64,000 nucleotides of DNA from Ridgeia piscesae. Taxonomy: Eukaryota; Annelida; Polychaeta; Sabellida; Siboglinidae. Shown in pieces: positions 49,401 to 59,585 of the stretch. The stretch is taken from assembly GCA_025642075.2 (NCBI GenBank), contig JAODUO010001185.1, forward strand, positions 1-64,000, in the 5' to 3' direction. Within the stretch, counting starts at the first letter, position 1. Every line of letters begins with the position of its first letter. The translations under genes were made by a program, and so were the position numbers. The notes under the pieces are model-generated. The model ran no database searches, was not told the origin of the DNA, and worked only from the letters and a program-made list of their open reading frames with translations.

Positions 49401-52400
49401 TCACCGCCAGCATGTCTTAATCAAGATTGCTGCATCCCTTTTATCTTTCACATCATCAACATCATAACAACCAACACAAATGCAACTGACTAAACAACTG
49501 AAGACACTGTACAAAGTACACAACTACACACCAGGTGACCAGTAATGTGGCTTTCTGATTTCTGACAAACCTTTCTATTTGCTTCTCCTTGCTATTGAGT
49601 GACTCCTGGAGCCCTGTCATGAGACTGTCCACCGAGTTCTGACTGGCTGATGCTGAAGAGAGTTTGACCTTGAGGGATGCGAGTTCATCTTCCTTGTCCT
49701 TCACCCTGTCCTCCAAATCCTCCACCTGTGACCCAGAGGAACATTGAGTCTCCAATAGTCTCTTTTCTGAATTGTTTTACAAGTATTTACCTCCTGTAAA
49801 TGGATTTCTCTGACATAATGTCCTTTACAATCCACCCCATCTTGAAACCTTTGAATTATCCAGTGACATCAAAACAGACTTACATTTAAATTAATAATCC
49901 AATCCTCTGGCTGTCTCTTCTACATTGCTGTTGTGTTGTCTCGAAAGCATCTGCTTTTTCAGAGTTGGTTTATATCCTCCACTTAATACATTTTATAATA
50001 AAAATACTTTAAAAACTAGGTAGGAAATTTCCCCGAAAATTGTACATCTCTTTAGAAACCAATCACAGGTCAGCACTGATGGAAACCGTCCTTAGTCAAA
50101 CTGTTTAATTATAAAAGTCAGTAGATAAACACATTTTTATATCAACCAAACAAGGGTTACCTTTTTCTGCAGTGTGCTAAGTTTGCGCTCTCTGATGTTC
50201 AAATGGTCACGTAGCTCACTCAACTCTAGATCGACTCGCTTCTTGTCATTCTGCGTGACAACCAGTTGCTGCCCCTTCTGCCTGATCACTTCGTCTTTCT
50301 CCCTCAGTCGCTCCTGAAGGGACTTCACCTGCAGCAAAGATGCGTTACTACACAGAACCGTGTCGATTCCTTCACACTGATTGAATAACCATCCTGTTTA
50401 CACCTGTAGTTATTACATATATCCTGATTACACCTGTAGTTATTACATATATCAAAAACTGGGCCCTGAATGATATTACTATTGGTCATTCCAACTTGTA
50501 CCAATTTGAAGACAGACTTGAAATGGTACTTGATCAATTTGTTTAATTGTTTCTGATCAAATATACTTGCACTTAGAACAATAGCTGATAAGTTTGTTTC
50601 AGAGTACTTGTTCTCATACTTGACCTAAAGCACTTGTACTTGATCTAAAGTACTTGACCCTGCATGCCCCCCACCCGTGCTAGGTGTGTTACTTATATCA
50701 GCCTGCAGCATGCCCCCCCACATGTGCTAGGTGTGTCACTTACATCAGCCTGCAGCATGCCCCCCCACATGTGCTAGGTGTGTCACTTACATCAGCCTGC
50801 AGCATGCCCCCCATGTGCTAGGTGTGTCACTTACATCAGCCTGCAGCATGCCCCCCACATGTGCTAGGTGTGTCACTTACATCAGCCTGCAGCATGCCCC
50901 CCACATGTGCTAGGTGTGTCACTTACATCAGCCTGCAGCATGCCCCCCATGTGCTAGGTGTGTCACTTACATCAGCCTGCAGCATGCCCCCCCACATGTG
51001 CTAGGTGTGTCACTTACATCAGCCTGCAGCATGCCCCCCACTGTGCTAGGTGTGTCACTTACATCAGCCTGCAGCATGCCCCCCACATGTGCTAGGTGTG
51101 TCACTTACATCAGCCTGCAGCATGCCCCCCACATGTGCTAGGTGTGTCACTTACATCAGCCTGCAGCATGCCCCCCACATGTGCTAGGTGTGTCACTTAC
51201 ATCAGCCTGCAGCATGCCCCCCACTGTGCTAGGTGTGTCACTTACATCAGCCTGCAGCATGCCCCCCATCTGTGCTAGGTGTGTCACTTACATCAGCTTG
51301 CAGCATGGCTCCCACCTGTGCTAGATGTGTCACTTACATCAGCCTGCACCATGCCCCCCACCTGTGCTAGGTGTGTCACTTACATCAGCCTGCAGCATGC
51401 CCCCCACCTGTGCTAGGTGTGTCACTTACATCAGCCTGCAGCATGCCCCCCATCTGTGCTAGGTGTGTCACTTACATCAGCCTGCAGCATGGCTCCCACC
51501 TGTGCTAGATGTGTCACTTACATCAGCCTGCACCATGCCCCCCACCTGTGCTAGGTGTGTCACTTACATCAGCCTGCAGCATGGCTCCCACCTGTGCTAG
51601 GTGTGTCACTTACATCAGCCTGCAGCATGCCCCCCACCTGTGCTAGGTGTGTCACTTACATCAGCCTGCAGCATGGCTCCCACCTGTGCTAGGTGTGTCA
51701 CTTACATCAGCCTGCAGCATGGCCCCCACCTGTGCTAGGTGTGTCACTTACATCAGCCTGCAGCATGGCTCCCACCTGTGCTAGGTGTGTCACTTACATC
51801 AGCCTGCAGCATGCCCCCCACCTGTGCTAGGTGTGTCACTTACATCAGCCTGCAGCATGGCCCCCACCTGTGCTAGGTGTGTCACTTACATCAGCCTGCA
51901 GCATGGCTCCCACCTGTGCTAGGTGTGTCACTTACATCAGCCTGCAGCATGCCCCCACCTGTGCTAGGTGTGTCACTTACATCAGCCTGCAGCATGGCCC
52001 CCCACCTGTGCTAGGTGTGTCACTTACATCAGCCTGCAGCATGGCCCCCCACCTGTGCTAGGTGTGTCACTTACATCAGCCTGCAGCATGGCCCCCCACC
52101 TGTGCTAGGTGTGTCACTTACATCAGCCTGCAGCATGGCCCCCACCTGTGCTAGGTGTGTCACTTACATCAGCCTGCAGCATGGCCCCCACCTGTGCTAG
52201 GTGTGTCACTTACATCAGCCTGCAGCATGGCTCCCCACCTGTGCTAGGTGTGTCACTTACATCAGCCTGCAGCATGGCCCCCACCTGTGCTAGGTGTGTC
52301 ACTTACATCAGCCTGCAGCATGCCCCCCACCTGTGCTAGGTGTGTCACTTACATCAGCCTGCAGCATGCCCCCCACCTGTGCTAGGTGTGTCACTTACAT

Positions 52401-55400
52401 CAGCCTGCAGCATGGCCCCCACCTGTGCTAGGTGTGTCACTTACATCAGCCTGCAGCATGCCCCCCACCTGTGCTAGGTGTGTCACTTACATCAGCCTGC
52501 AGCATGGCCCCCACCTGTGCTAGGTGTGTCACTTACATCAGCCTGCAGCATGGCTCCCTGCTGCTCCTTGGCGTCCACCTGCTCCCTCAGGACAGTGATG
52601 TGCTGCTGGAGGTCCTCCTCCTGCTTCTCCCAAGTCTCCACCCGCGTCTGCAGGGAACACAGCTCCGTCTGCTTCCCCGCCAACTCAGCCTTCACGTTGT
52701 CCAGCTGGATGGGGACAGAAACAGTGAAGTCAGACACTAACTTTTGTCTTACTTCAGGGCTATTAAATCTCTTACATGCTCTTTGTAAATAGCATTACTT
52801 CTTTGTGAGATAAAGTATATCACTGTTGACAAGTTGCTTAATTTCGGAGGTTGACACTGGAAATGGACTGACCAATAATTAAATGGGAATAATACAGGGT
52901 GTGCCCTGACCTCTCACCTTGACCACCCACTTTAACTCATGCCCTGACCTTTCACCTGACCCCTCAAACTGACCGGTCACCATAACCTCTCACCCTGTTT
53001 TCTCACCTCTGCTCTGTTCCCTTAACCTCTCACTCTGACCTGTCACCTCAACCTCTCACCCTGACCTGTCACCTCAACCTCTCACCCTGACCTGTCACCT
53101 CAACCTCTCACCCTGACCTGTCACATCAACATCTCACCCTGACCTGTCACATCAACCTCTCACCCTGACCTGTCACCTCAACCTCTCACCCTGACCTGTC
53201 ACCTCAACCTCTCACCCTGACCTGTCACCTCAACCTCTCACCCTGATCTGTCACCTCAACCTCTCACCCTGACCTGTCACCTCAACCTCTCACCCTGACC
53301 TGTCACATCAACATCTCACCCTGACCTGTCACCTCAACCTCTCACCCTGACCTGTCACCTCAACCTCTCACCCTGACCTGTCACCTCAACCTCTCACCCT
53401 GACCTGTCACCTTAACATCTCACCCTGACCTGTCACCTCAACTCTCACCCTGACCTGTCACCTCAACCTCTCACCCTGACCTGTCACATCAACCTCTCAC
53501 CCTGACCTGTCACCTCAACATCTCACCCTGACCTGTCACCTTAACATCTCACCCTGACCTGTCACATCAACCTCTCACCCTGACCTGTCACCAACTCTCA
53601 CCTGACATGCACTAACTCTCACCCTGACCTGTCACATAACTCTCACCCTGACATGTCACCTTAATATCTCACCCTGACCTGTCACATCAACCTCTCACCC
53701 TGCCCTATTACCCTGACCTCTCACCTTTGTCTTGAGCAATTTTTCCTGACTCTCCAGTGTCTCCAGCCGCTCCTGACTGACCTCTTGACCCTCGCCATCT
53801 GCTGTCAGCCTCCGCAGCTCCATCTCCAGAGATTCTATCTGCAGGTCCTGCAACACAAGGAGACGGTCATGAGTGAAGTCCTGGTGAAAAGGTAACAAAG
53901 GTGAAGGTCATCAGAGAGGTCATCTATGAGAGCACCATGAAGGTCATCAAGGTGAATGAAATGGTCATCATGGAAGTCAAAACGTAGATCACAGAGAAGG
54001 TCATAAAGGGAGGGTCATCAATAAAATTAATGGCTACTGACGGTGATTACCTGTCCTGTTTTTTTGTAATTTGTAATGTTTCCATGACATGGATATTGTA
54101 TATGGAAAGGTAAGATTGACGTCCATTTGTGCTTCGTAGTTTATTCCTGTTTGGTTTTTTTCTTGTCTTTGTTATTACATTGACTACAGGTACAATGTAT
54201 GAAATGTTTTACAATAATGTATCATTAATTATATAGTATAAACTAAGTCTACAAAGTTGTACTTCCCACATGTCTACGAAGCTAAATGCAGACACCATAC
54301 AGACAATAAGTATTTTATTACTATCTGAAGGCCTTAGAGCAATATCACCAACGTTACAGGCATACAAAAGATATTGCTAGTCATTTGTAAGGACAGAACA
54401 AATTGCACAGTCCTAGATGAAGCTCACACCTCAACCACTGTCGCAATCACCAAGTAACAACTGAGGCTTGTACTGTGAACACAAGGCACAACACTGACTG
54501 CACAAGCCAAGTTTTCTACTCAGAGCTTTGAGATGGGAAACTCTTCGAAGGAGAACAGCATAAATACAATAGTCATCCACAGATGTGCCTTGGAAAGATC
54601 TGATACTGCTGTCACTGCCATAAAAACATTGCTGTAGTTTTTTATGTTTTCAAAATTACTGATGAATAGTAATTAACATCAGTGATTTAATTTCATACAG
54701 CAGGGATGCTGATATGCGAGTTATTTTTATGAAACTGTGAAGTTACTTTTGGATACTGCCGATTAGTTAAAGTGTGATTTGTACACCAAAGAACAGATGT
54801 GAGTCTTCCAAGACATCACGAGCATGACGCAGAGTGACAGCAAATGACATCTGCCGTCACACGAAATGTGAAAACCTGTCATAATACTACCATTAGTTTG
54901 TCTAACAATTTCAAAAAAGAATAATTTTCAATAAAATTTCACTATCTATGTGTCTATATGAACATGGTCAAGCTGCAGCATGTTTACTTGACAAAACTGA
55001 AGTAAAATTTTAGGTTTAATCTAACAGATCTTATAAGAAAAACAAAAATTTAATGTTAAAGGTGAAACCACTTACTGAGATTTTTATAGGCAGTCCAGAA
55101 ACGACATCCACAACCACAACAACAGTGGCTTTAAGAATATCGATATGACGATAGAAACTCCATAGTAATCAAACTTGTGAATAATGAACAACCACTTTGT
55201 AAGATCCTCCAAGCAGAACAACGCCGGCTTTTAGGGAGATTAGAGATTAGACAGGTTGCCAGACAATTTGAGAGGGTCCTTAGGAAACTGAATTTTTTTT
55301 AGATGTCAAACTGAGATCACTAATGCTACAAGTGAGTATTTTGAGGTGAGAATGTCCAATCCAACGTTTGCCTGTGGTGACAGATGGAGACACTTCCCTC

Positions 55401-58008
55401 TATGTCTCCCACCATCACACAGCCAATGTCAACAGTGACGTCATCTAATAGACTTAGACCTGCGTCTCTCAGACAGAACACAGCTCAGGCGGATGCAATG
55501 TCGGCTCCAGGGGACGTTACAGACTGTCACTTAAACAATCCCCACCGAGTCTTTATGGCGCGACAACATCTATGCATAAAGTGCACATATGTTGGGCCCC
55601 TGGCGATGAGGCCAAGGTGGTGCTACACACACACACACACCAGCCTCTACTAGCGAGCCAGCTGCAGCAGTATCATCCACAAACCACGGAGAACAGTTTC
55701 TGTAATAAAATCTCCTCCAACGAGGCATTCATCAGCCAGCTGCCTGCTCATCCATTCCTAGTGACAGAACACGTAGTAGCACATTTTAAACATTCCACTG
55801 CAGGCTTTTACTGATAAATAAAATAACATATTGAGATTTTGATTGCTTTGGTCTGGCTTGGAGGAAGCATGGTGCTCACACACAAGTCAAGTAAAAACTG
55901 GTGCACTCGTGCCAGAGAGATGAATCAGACTCATGTTAGGGACACAATAAGTAGACAGTTGTTTGTATACCAGACTGTCACGATGGTTTCCGAAATATTC
56001 TGGTGATAGCAATTGATCCTAAGTTTGTTATGATAATTTTGTACTGGACTATGGTGTAATGGTTAAACAGGCTTTCATATTTTTATGCAAATAAGGATAT
56101 TATATATACATGCATTTATTTATGGGGTCACAAGATGTCATCAGGCTATAGGCTTGGGGCTACTGTGGGTCGCCCTACTCCATACATCAAAGTTGGGGTG
56201 ATGGTGAATTAATACAACACATTATACATGGTTTTTATTTACAAGTCTACCCCATGATACATAGTGTAGTGGTTAACACGTCTGGTTTACATGTTGTCAA
56301 AATGCTGGTTCACGACCCAGGACACAACATGGAATTTTTTGGTAAAACCCAGCTCCAAATCCAGGCTCATGCAACTTGAAAGGGAACCTTAATGAAGCAC
56401 TGAGAACATCACAGACGCTGGCACAGAGTTACCATAGACCTCTGTCAGTGGGGGTGTGTGTGAGCCTGGTATGGCTGGAGCCTGCCTCACAGGTACTACA
56501 GTCCCAGATGGTTAGGCATGGCGGCAATGTTTGCAATGTGCACAAATATGCTAACAATGACTTAGGTCTAGGGAGAGGAAGGAGTGGTCTGATTGTCAAC
56601 ACTCACTGTGAGGAAACAGATTGCTACACTAGTCTTGTACAAGCCTGTACTACCTAGCACATGAAACAAGCAAATTCAAATTGCCTGTAATCATCATTTT
56701 GGGTGATAACAATCACACACTCCATGGCATGTATTGTGGTGGGACAATTGAACCAATGCAAACAGATAAGAAGAAAATGAGAAAGTGAGGATTTGAGTTA
56801 ATGTGAAATGAAACCTTTTCTGACTTTATGAACTTATGAGATAATCCCTCAATAACATGTGGCAAGTGCTGAAAACAGACTAGAAGCAGCTGACAGGAGA
56901 CCTGGCTCCAGTCACTGATGGTGAAACCAACCCATCCACACACTCCTCACTCCAACCCCGCGACGTCTCCACGGATACAGAGTTAAGAGACATGGTGAAA
57001 GAGTGGACGGTCGACAGGGAGGGCAAGATTATGTGGGAATGGGAGGAATGGAGGGGAAGGGAGCGAGGGAGAAAAGAAGGGATATAGCGATGGGAGAGTG
57101 GAAGGGTGGGAGGGACACAAGAGTGGTGTGAGAAAGAGAGGAGACAGAAGCAGCAGAAAATGAGTGAGGGAGAGAGAGGGAGGGAGGGAGGGATGGAGAT
57201 AAAGAGAGTGGGGAGGGAGAGAATGGGGACTGTGATAGTTGGTGACAACTGGTTGAGAGGACAGAACAGATCAGGTGACGTATGACACGTGTCCCCATTC
57301 TGCTTGACAACACGTAGGTAGTATATTTACAAATTATAGGCCATAAGTTAGGATTTCACATTTACGGAAATGGCATGCAGCTGCAGCATGTGGCAACAGA
57401 AACAGTGCCCGGTGGAAATCAACAGAAGTAGTTTCACATGTATAGGTGGAAGTGTTTTCACACGGGCGCAGTTACAGGAAACGAAATCACTCAATGTAAG
57501 GATTCAAATCGCACAAGTATTGAATAATAAATTCCCCGAAGTGACATCATCACACACATATTTCACACGCCACATGCTCTTTCCACACATGTGAATGCCG
57601 CTTTTCAGTCTACCTATTGGATACATGCACACAAGTAACAAAGCCGTTATTTTTACATAGCACCACAGAGAGTTAAATCTAGATATTTTGACATCATCTT
57701 CACCACACACCACAAAAGACCTGACAGTAATAATGTGAATTACCCTCGCTATTAAGGTCACCTCATGAGTGGGCTAAACTGACCTTAATAGCAAGGTGAC
57801 TAATTTCCTATATTTCCAGGTATGTTATGGGTAGAAATAATGGTCCTAGGGTGACCATAATTGTGAGATGGCTGTATTGCCAAGGTGAGTGTATATTAGT
57901 TGTAGGACCCTAGCTTCATGCAAGGTCTCCTACCTTGGTCTGCATGAGGGTCTGCATGGAGGCGTTGTCTCCACTCAGGTCCAGTGATGTCCTGTTTGTC
58001 TGTAGTTC
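37449..58008 (-). CDS. ERC: ERC/ELKS/CAST (Bruchpilot-related) active-zone scaffold, 3' part of gene
   Basis: Fourteen coding exons on the minus strand splice with matching phases into about 628 residues ending in a stop; the 5' exons lie beyond the right edge. The product is heptad-repeat coiled coil nearly throughout. Blocks match vertebrate ERC1/ERC2: HITVLREQVDAKEQ, LKEQRER, EVDRLLLILKE, RVEELEEALRES and EAIVAAISEKDAHIALLE, in the right order. The C-terminus is GSGIWT, corresponding to the GIWA PDZ ligand that binds RIM in vertebrates. Known role of the family: cytoplasmic scaffold at presynaptic active zones and cell cortex, binding RIM, liprin-alpha and others. Odd features: a 1-nt frameshift in exon 44,850-44,986, a GC donor at 48,991, and minisatellites abutting many splice sites. 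Confidence 0.9.
38094..38219 (-). CDS. ERC: ERC exon: TQKRMKL and basic linker
   Basis: 42 codons, phase 0-0. It starts TQKRMKLVQHSGEDQKSP, matching TQNRMKL of vertebrate ERC, then a Lys/Ser-rich unstructured linker (VKKSPKKQKNSKKQP) before the PDZ-ligand exon. Acceptor ggtctttcag, donor CCA|GTAAGT. Confidence 0.87.
38965..39112 (-). CDS. ERC: ERC exon: EAIVAAISEKD signature
   Basis: Phase 2 in, phase 0 out. Reads QEAIVAAISEKDAHIALLE and EAVEKLTQEKIQLQKQLSEV. The first block is the most conserved ERC signature. The long 31-bp array starts about 25 nt upstream of its acceptor (gtgctgcag). Confidence 0.93.
39138..42815. repeat. 31-bp minisatellite, about 3.7 kb, next to an ERC acceptor
   Basis: Unit cagacctccctcctcactc + agtccatcacaa, roughly 115-120 copies with C/G and single-base variants. 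A block around 40,790-40,900 recurs near 42,195-42,310 (offset about 1,409 bp), showing segmental duplication within the array. Between about 41,600 and 42,060 many units lack single bases, unlike the rest, which looks like consensus error. The array ends beside the acceptor of exon 38,965-39,112. Confidence 0.97.
43048..43208 (-). CDS. ERC: ERC exon: coiled coil before the EAIVAAISEKD exon
   Basis: 53 codons plus 2 nt. Reads SRNVSEELERLRQTSVEHGE and ends MKELYEM(K), aligning with ERC ...LEEVLEMK. Acceptor gtgtttcag, donor ATGAA|GTGAGA. Phase 2 joins to A|CAAGAGG of the next exon, restoring the K codon. Unspliced read-through would hit TGA at once. Confidence 0.85.
43497..43775 (-). repeat. 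SINE-like element next to an ERC donor
   Basis: Shares ccaaacagcccaa-cttgggctaa with 1,425-1,460 and the cctggcatagacaccagataga region with about 4,170-4,195. On the minus strand its right end reads gcgcggtagagttcaatccc, resembling a tRNA B-box region. It lies within about 10 nt of the splice donor at 43,783. Confidence 0.55.
43784..43915 (-). CDS. ERC: ERC exon: RVEELEEALRES block
   Basis: 44 codons, phase 0-0. Reads TLIKQYEDRVEELEEALRES and VKITAQREMVMAEQ, almost identical to the vertebrate ERC block RIEELEEALRESVxITAEREMV. Acceptor gatttttag, donor AACAG|GTTGGT. Confidence 0.93.
44650..44815. repeat. 25-bp GT-rich tandem repeat near an ERC donor
   Basis: Imperfect copies of gtgtgttgtgtgagtgtgctgtgag, about six to seven units, lie 35 nt from the donor of exon 44,850-44,986. 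Short THT/HNT-type open frames over it are repeat artefacts. Confidence 0.85.
44850..44986 (-). CDS. ERC: ERC exon with a 1-nt frameshift
   Basis: The first part reads QLKELRKKVGTLKH and the last part, in another frame, reads KSAQLMEEARKREESLGSDS then SQLK. Both align to the same vertebrate ERC stretch (KKVANLKH...KKSAQMLEEARRREDNLNDSS). One extra T after the His codon (near 44,943) explains the shift. The phases on both sides agree only if that base is ignored. The neighbouring sequence is conserved, so an assembly insertion is the simplest reading; a true null allele is the alternative. Confidence 0.82.
45246..45445 (-). CDS. ERC: ERC exon: EVDRLLLILKE block
   Basis: 66 codons plus 2 nt, phase 0 in and 2 out. 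Reads LVVQRATESSETEAETNKKL then KEVDRLLLILKESETEKSKL, matching vertebrate EVERLLEILKExENEK. Acceptor ctgacttcag, donor CAGGA|GTAAGT. The 28-bp array starts about 5 nt beyond the acceptor. Confidence 0.9.
45450..45962. repeat. 28-bp minisatellite abutting an ERC acceptor
   Basis: Unit attgaacaagatcattatc + atcagtcag, about 18 copies with C/G and A/G variants. Its first unit starts about 5 nt upstream (in transcript sense) of the AG of exon 45,246-45,445, so the polypyrimidine/branch region is part of the repeat. Confidence 0.96.
46495..47362. repeat. 33-bp minisatellite containing an ERC exon end and donor
   Basis: Unit gaccactcacccggtccag + tctctcctaccact, about 26 copies. On the minus strand each unit reads ggagagactggaccgg|gtgagtggtcagtgg, i.e. 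the last 16-22 bases of exon 47,334-47,474 plus its GTGAGT donor. The period is a multiple of three and two frames lack stops, giving long meaningless ORFs on both strands. In the ERC frame most units have TAG. Confidence 0.96.
47334..47474 (-). CDS. ERC: ERC exon: coiled coil ending in QERLDR
   Basis: 47 codons, phase 0-0. Reads AALLELQGEISELKSAKRSY and ends VTQLQERLDR. Acceptor ctgtctgtcag, donor CCGG|GTGAGT, identical to the donor repeated in the adjacent 33-bp array. The frame continues correctly into the exon at 45,445. Confidence 0.85.
48992..49115 (-). CDS. ERC: ERC exon: LKEQRER block, GC donor
   Basis: Phase 2 in, 0 out. Reads LKEQRERCDVDHQEELARSE and ends LQSQLDEKQ. LKEQRER is a conserved ERC motif. 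Acceptor ctatcgtag. The donor is CAG|GCATGT, a GC-AG intron; no GT donor keeps the frame nearby. Confidence 0.85.
49571..49725 (-). CDS. ERC: ERC exon: coiled coil ending in KQIER
   Basis: 51 codons plus 2 nt. Reads VEDLEDRVKDKEDELASLKV and ends LNSKEKQIER, aligning with ERC ...LRDKEKQMSSLK...LAEKERTIER. Acceptor gggtcacag, donor GAAAG|GTTTGT. The split AG|G codon restores the R before LKEQRER. Confidence 0.88.
50161..50328 (-). CDS. ERC: ERC exon: VKSLQERLREKDE
   Basis: 56 codons, phase 0-0. Reads VKSLQERLREKDEVIRQKGQ and LSELRDHLNIRERKLSTLQK K. Matches ERC ...VDALRLRLEEKE...LKDxLDVKxRKVxVLQKK. Acceptor tttgctgcag, donor AAAAAG|GTAACC. Confidence 0.88.
50662..52560. repeat. 46-bp minisatellite containing an ERC exon end and donor
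   Basis: Unit (minus sense) ccatgctgcaggctgat|gtaagtgacacacctagcacaggtgggggg, about 41 copies over 1.9 kb. The part before the bar equals the last 17-22 bases of exon 52,537-52,704, and the bar is its donor. Units near the exon have cacctgtg, while units beyond about 51,250 have cacatgtg or cactgtg, so subtypes are ordered along the array. Each unit thus carries a donor copy and a ctgcag acceptor-like site. Confidence 0.97.
52537..52704 (-). CDS. ERC: ERC exon: HITVLREQVDAKEQ block
   Basis: 56 codons, phase 0-0. Reads LDNVKAELAGKQTELCSLQT and HITVLREQVDAKEQQGAMLQ AD, matching vertebrate ERC ...SKQHIEVLKESLTAKEQRAAILQTEVD. Acceptor tccccatccag, donor CTGAT|GTAAGT, which is also present in every unit of the adjoining 46-bp array. 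Confidence 0.92.
53020..53722. repeat. 26-bp minisatellite reaching an ERC donor
   Basis: Unit ctcaccctgacctgtcacct + caacct, about 27 copies, with acatcaac and cttaacat variants. On the minus strand it reads gtgagaggttgaggtgacag, and the array's first unit is the donor sequence GTGAGAGGT of exon 53,725-53,847. Between about 53,590 and 53,650 several bases are missing from units. Confidence 0.95.
53725..53847 (-). CDS. ERC: ERC exon: coiled coil DLQIESLEMELRR
   Basis: 41 codons, phase 0-0. Reads DLQIESLEMELRRLTADGEG and ends LESQEKLLKTK, aligning to ERC ...KDSKISSMERGLRDLEEEIQML. Acceptor tgtgttgcag, donor ACAAAG|GTGAGA. Confidence 0.85.
53880..57930. other. ERC intron without recognised exons
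   Basis: About 4 kb. It holds a few aaggtcatc-type short repeats (53,905-54,020), a CA run near 55,625 and a GA-rich stretch near 57,030-57,230. No coiled-coil exon is visible on the minus strand, and flanking exons join in frame without one. The plus-strand ORF near 55,384 shows no domain. Confidence 0.6.
57934..58008 (-). CDS. ERC: ERC exon: first visible coding exon
   Basis: 25 codons, phase 0-0. Reads ELQTNRTSLDLSGDNASMQT then LMQTK, corresponding to the region before KISSMERGLRDLEEE in vertebrate ERC. Acceptor tctgttgcag, donor CCAAG|GTAGGA. The 47-bp array starts about 30 nt upstream of the acceptor. Earlier ERC exons must lie beyond the right edge. Confidence 0.75.
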
Positions 58009-58037
58009 CTGCAACAGAAGACAGACCATAAGGACCA

Positions 58038-59585
58038 AGATAAGACCACACCACCTCCCAGCGGTCTACAAATATGGATCATCAAGATAAGACCAGACCA
58101 CCTCCCAGCAGTCTACAAATATGGATCATCAAGATACGACCAGGCCACCTCCCAGCGGTCTACAAATATGGATCATCAAGATAAGACCAGGCCACCTCCC
58201 AGCAGTCTACACATATGGATCATCAAGATAAGACCAGATCACCTCCCAGCGGTCTACACATATGGATCATCAAGATAAGACCAGGCCACCTCCCAGAAGT
58301 CTACACATATGGATCATCAAGATAAGACCAGGCCACCTCCCAGCAGTCTACACATATGGATCATCAAGATAAGACCAGGCCACCTCCCAGAAGTCTACAC
58401 ATATGGATCATCAAGATAAGACCAGGCCACCTCCCAGCAGTCTACACATATGGATCATCAAGATAAGACCAGGCCACCTCCCAGCGGTCTACACATATGG
58501 ATCATCAAGATAAGACCAGGCCACCTCCCAGCAGTCTAAAAATATGGATCATCAAGATAAGACCAGGCCACCTCCCAGCAGTCTACACATATGGATCATC
58601 AAAATAAGACCAGACCACCTCCCAGCAGTCTACAAATATGGATCATCAAGATAAGACCAGACCACCTCCCAGCAGTCTACACATATGGATCATCAAGATA
58701 AGACCAGGCCACCTCCCAGCAGTCTACACATATGGATCATCAAGATAAGACCAGGCCACCTCCCAGCAGTCTACACATATGGATCATCAAGATAAGACCA
58801 GGCCACCTCCCAGCAGTCTACACATATGGATCATCAAGATAAGACCAGGCCACCTCCCAGCGGTCTACACATATGGATCATCAAGATAAGACCAGGCCAC
58901 CTCCCAGCGGTCTACACATGGATCATCAAGATATGACCAGGCCACCTCCCAGAAGTCTACACATATGGATCATCAAGATAAGACCAGGCCACCTCCCAGA
59001 AGTCTACACATATGGATCATCAAGATAAGACCAGACCACCTCCCAGCGGTCTACACATATGGATCATCAAGATAAGACCAGGCCACCTCCCAGCAGTCTA
59101 CACATATGGATCATCAAGATAAGACCAGGCCACCTCCCAGCGGTCTACACATATGGATCATCAAGATAAGACCAGACCACCTCCCAGCAGTCTACACATA
59201 TGGATCATCAAGATAAGACCAGACCACCTCCCAGCGGTCTACACATATGGATCATCAAGATAAGACCAGGCCACCTCCCAGCAGTCTACACATATGGATC
59301 ATCAAGATAAGACCAGACCACCTCCCAGCAGTCTACACATATGGATCATCAAGATAAGACCAGACCACCTCCCAGCGGTCTACACATATGGATCATCAAG
59401 ATAAGACCAGGCCACCTCCCAGCGGTCTACACATATGGATCATCAAGATAAGACCAGGACCACCTCCCAGCGGTCTACACATATGGATCATCAAGATAAG
59501 ACCAGACCACCTCCCAGCGGTCTACACATATGGATCATCAAGATAAGACCAGACCACCTCCCAGCGGTCTACACATATGGACCAT
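58038..59585. repeat. 47-bp minisatellite near an ERC acceptor
   Basis: Unit tctacacatatggatcatca + agataagaccaggccacctcccagcgg, about 33 copies with few variants (gcagt/gcggt/gaagt, ggcc/gacc). It ends about 30 nt from the acceptor of exon 57,934-58,008. High identity suggests recent expansion or homogenisation. Confidence 0.97.

Noticed and set aside
50731..52792. Series of + strand ORFs of MCHLHQPAACPP type
   Set aside because: Frames of the 46-bp minisatellite; the coding exon end inside the unit is on the other strand.
55384..55814. Plus-strand ORFs near 55.4 kb as a nested gene
   Set aside because: No domain, no clear splice pattern and a CA repeat within; not supported.
58038..59585. 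Regular repeats as a CRISPR array
   Set aside because: No unique spacers; the units are contiguous and near identical, and the DNA is animal with introns.
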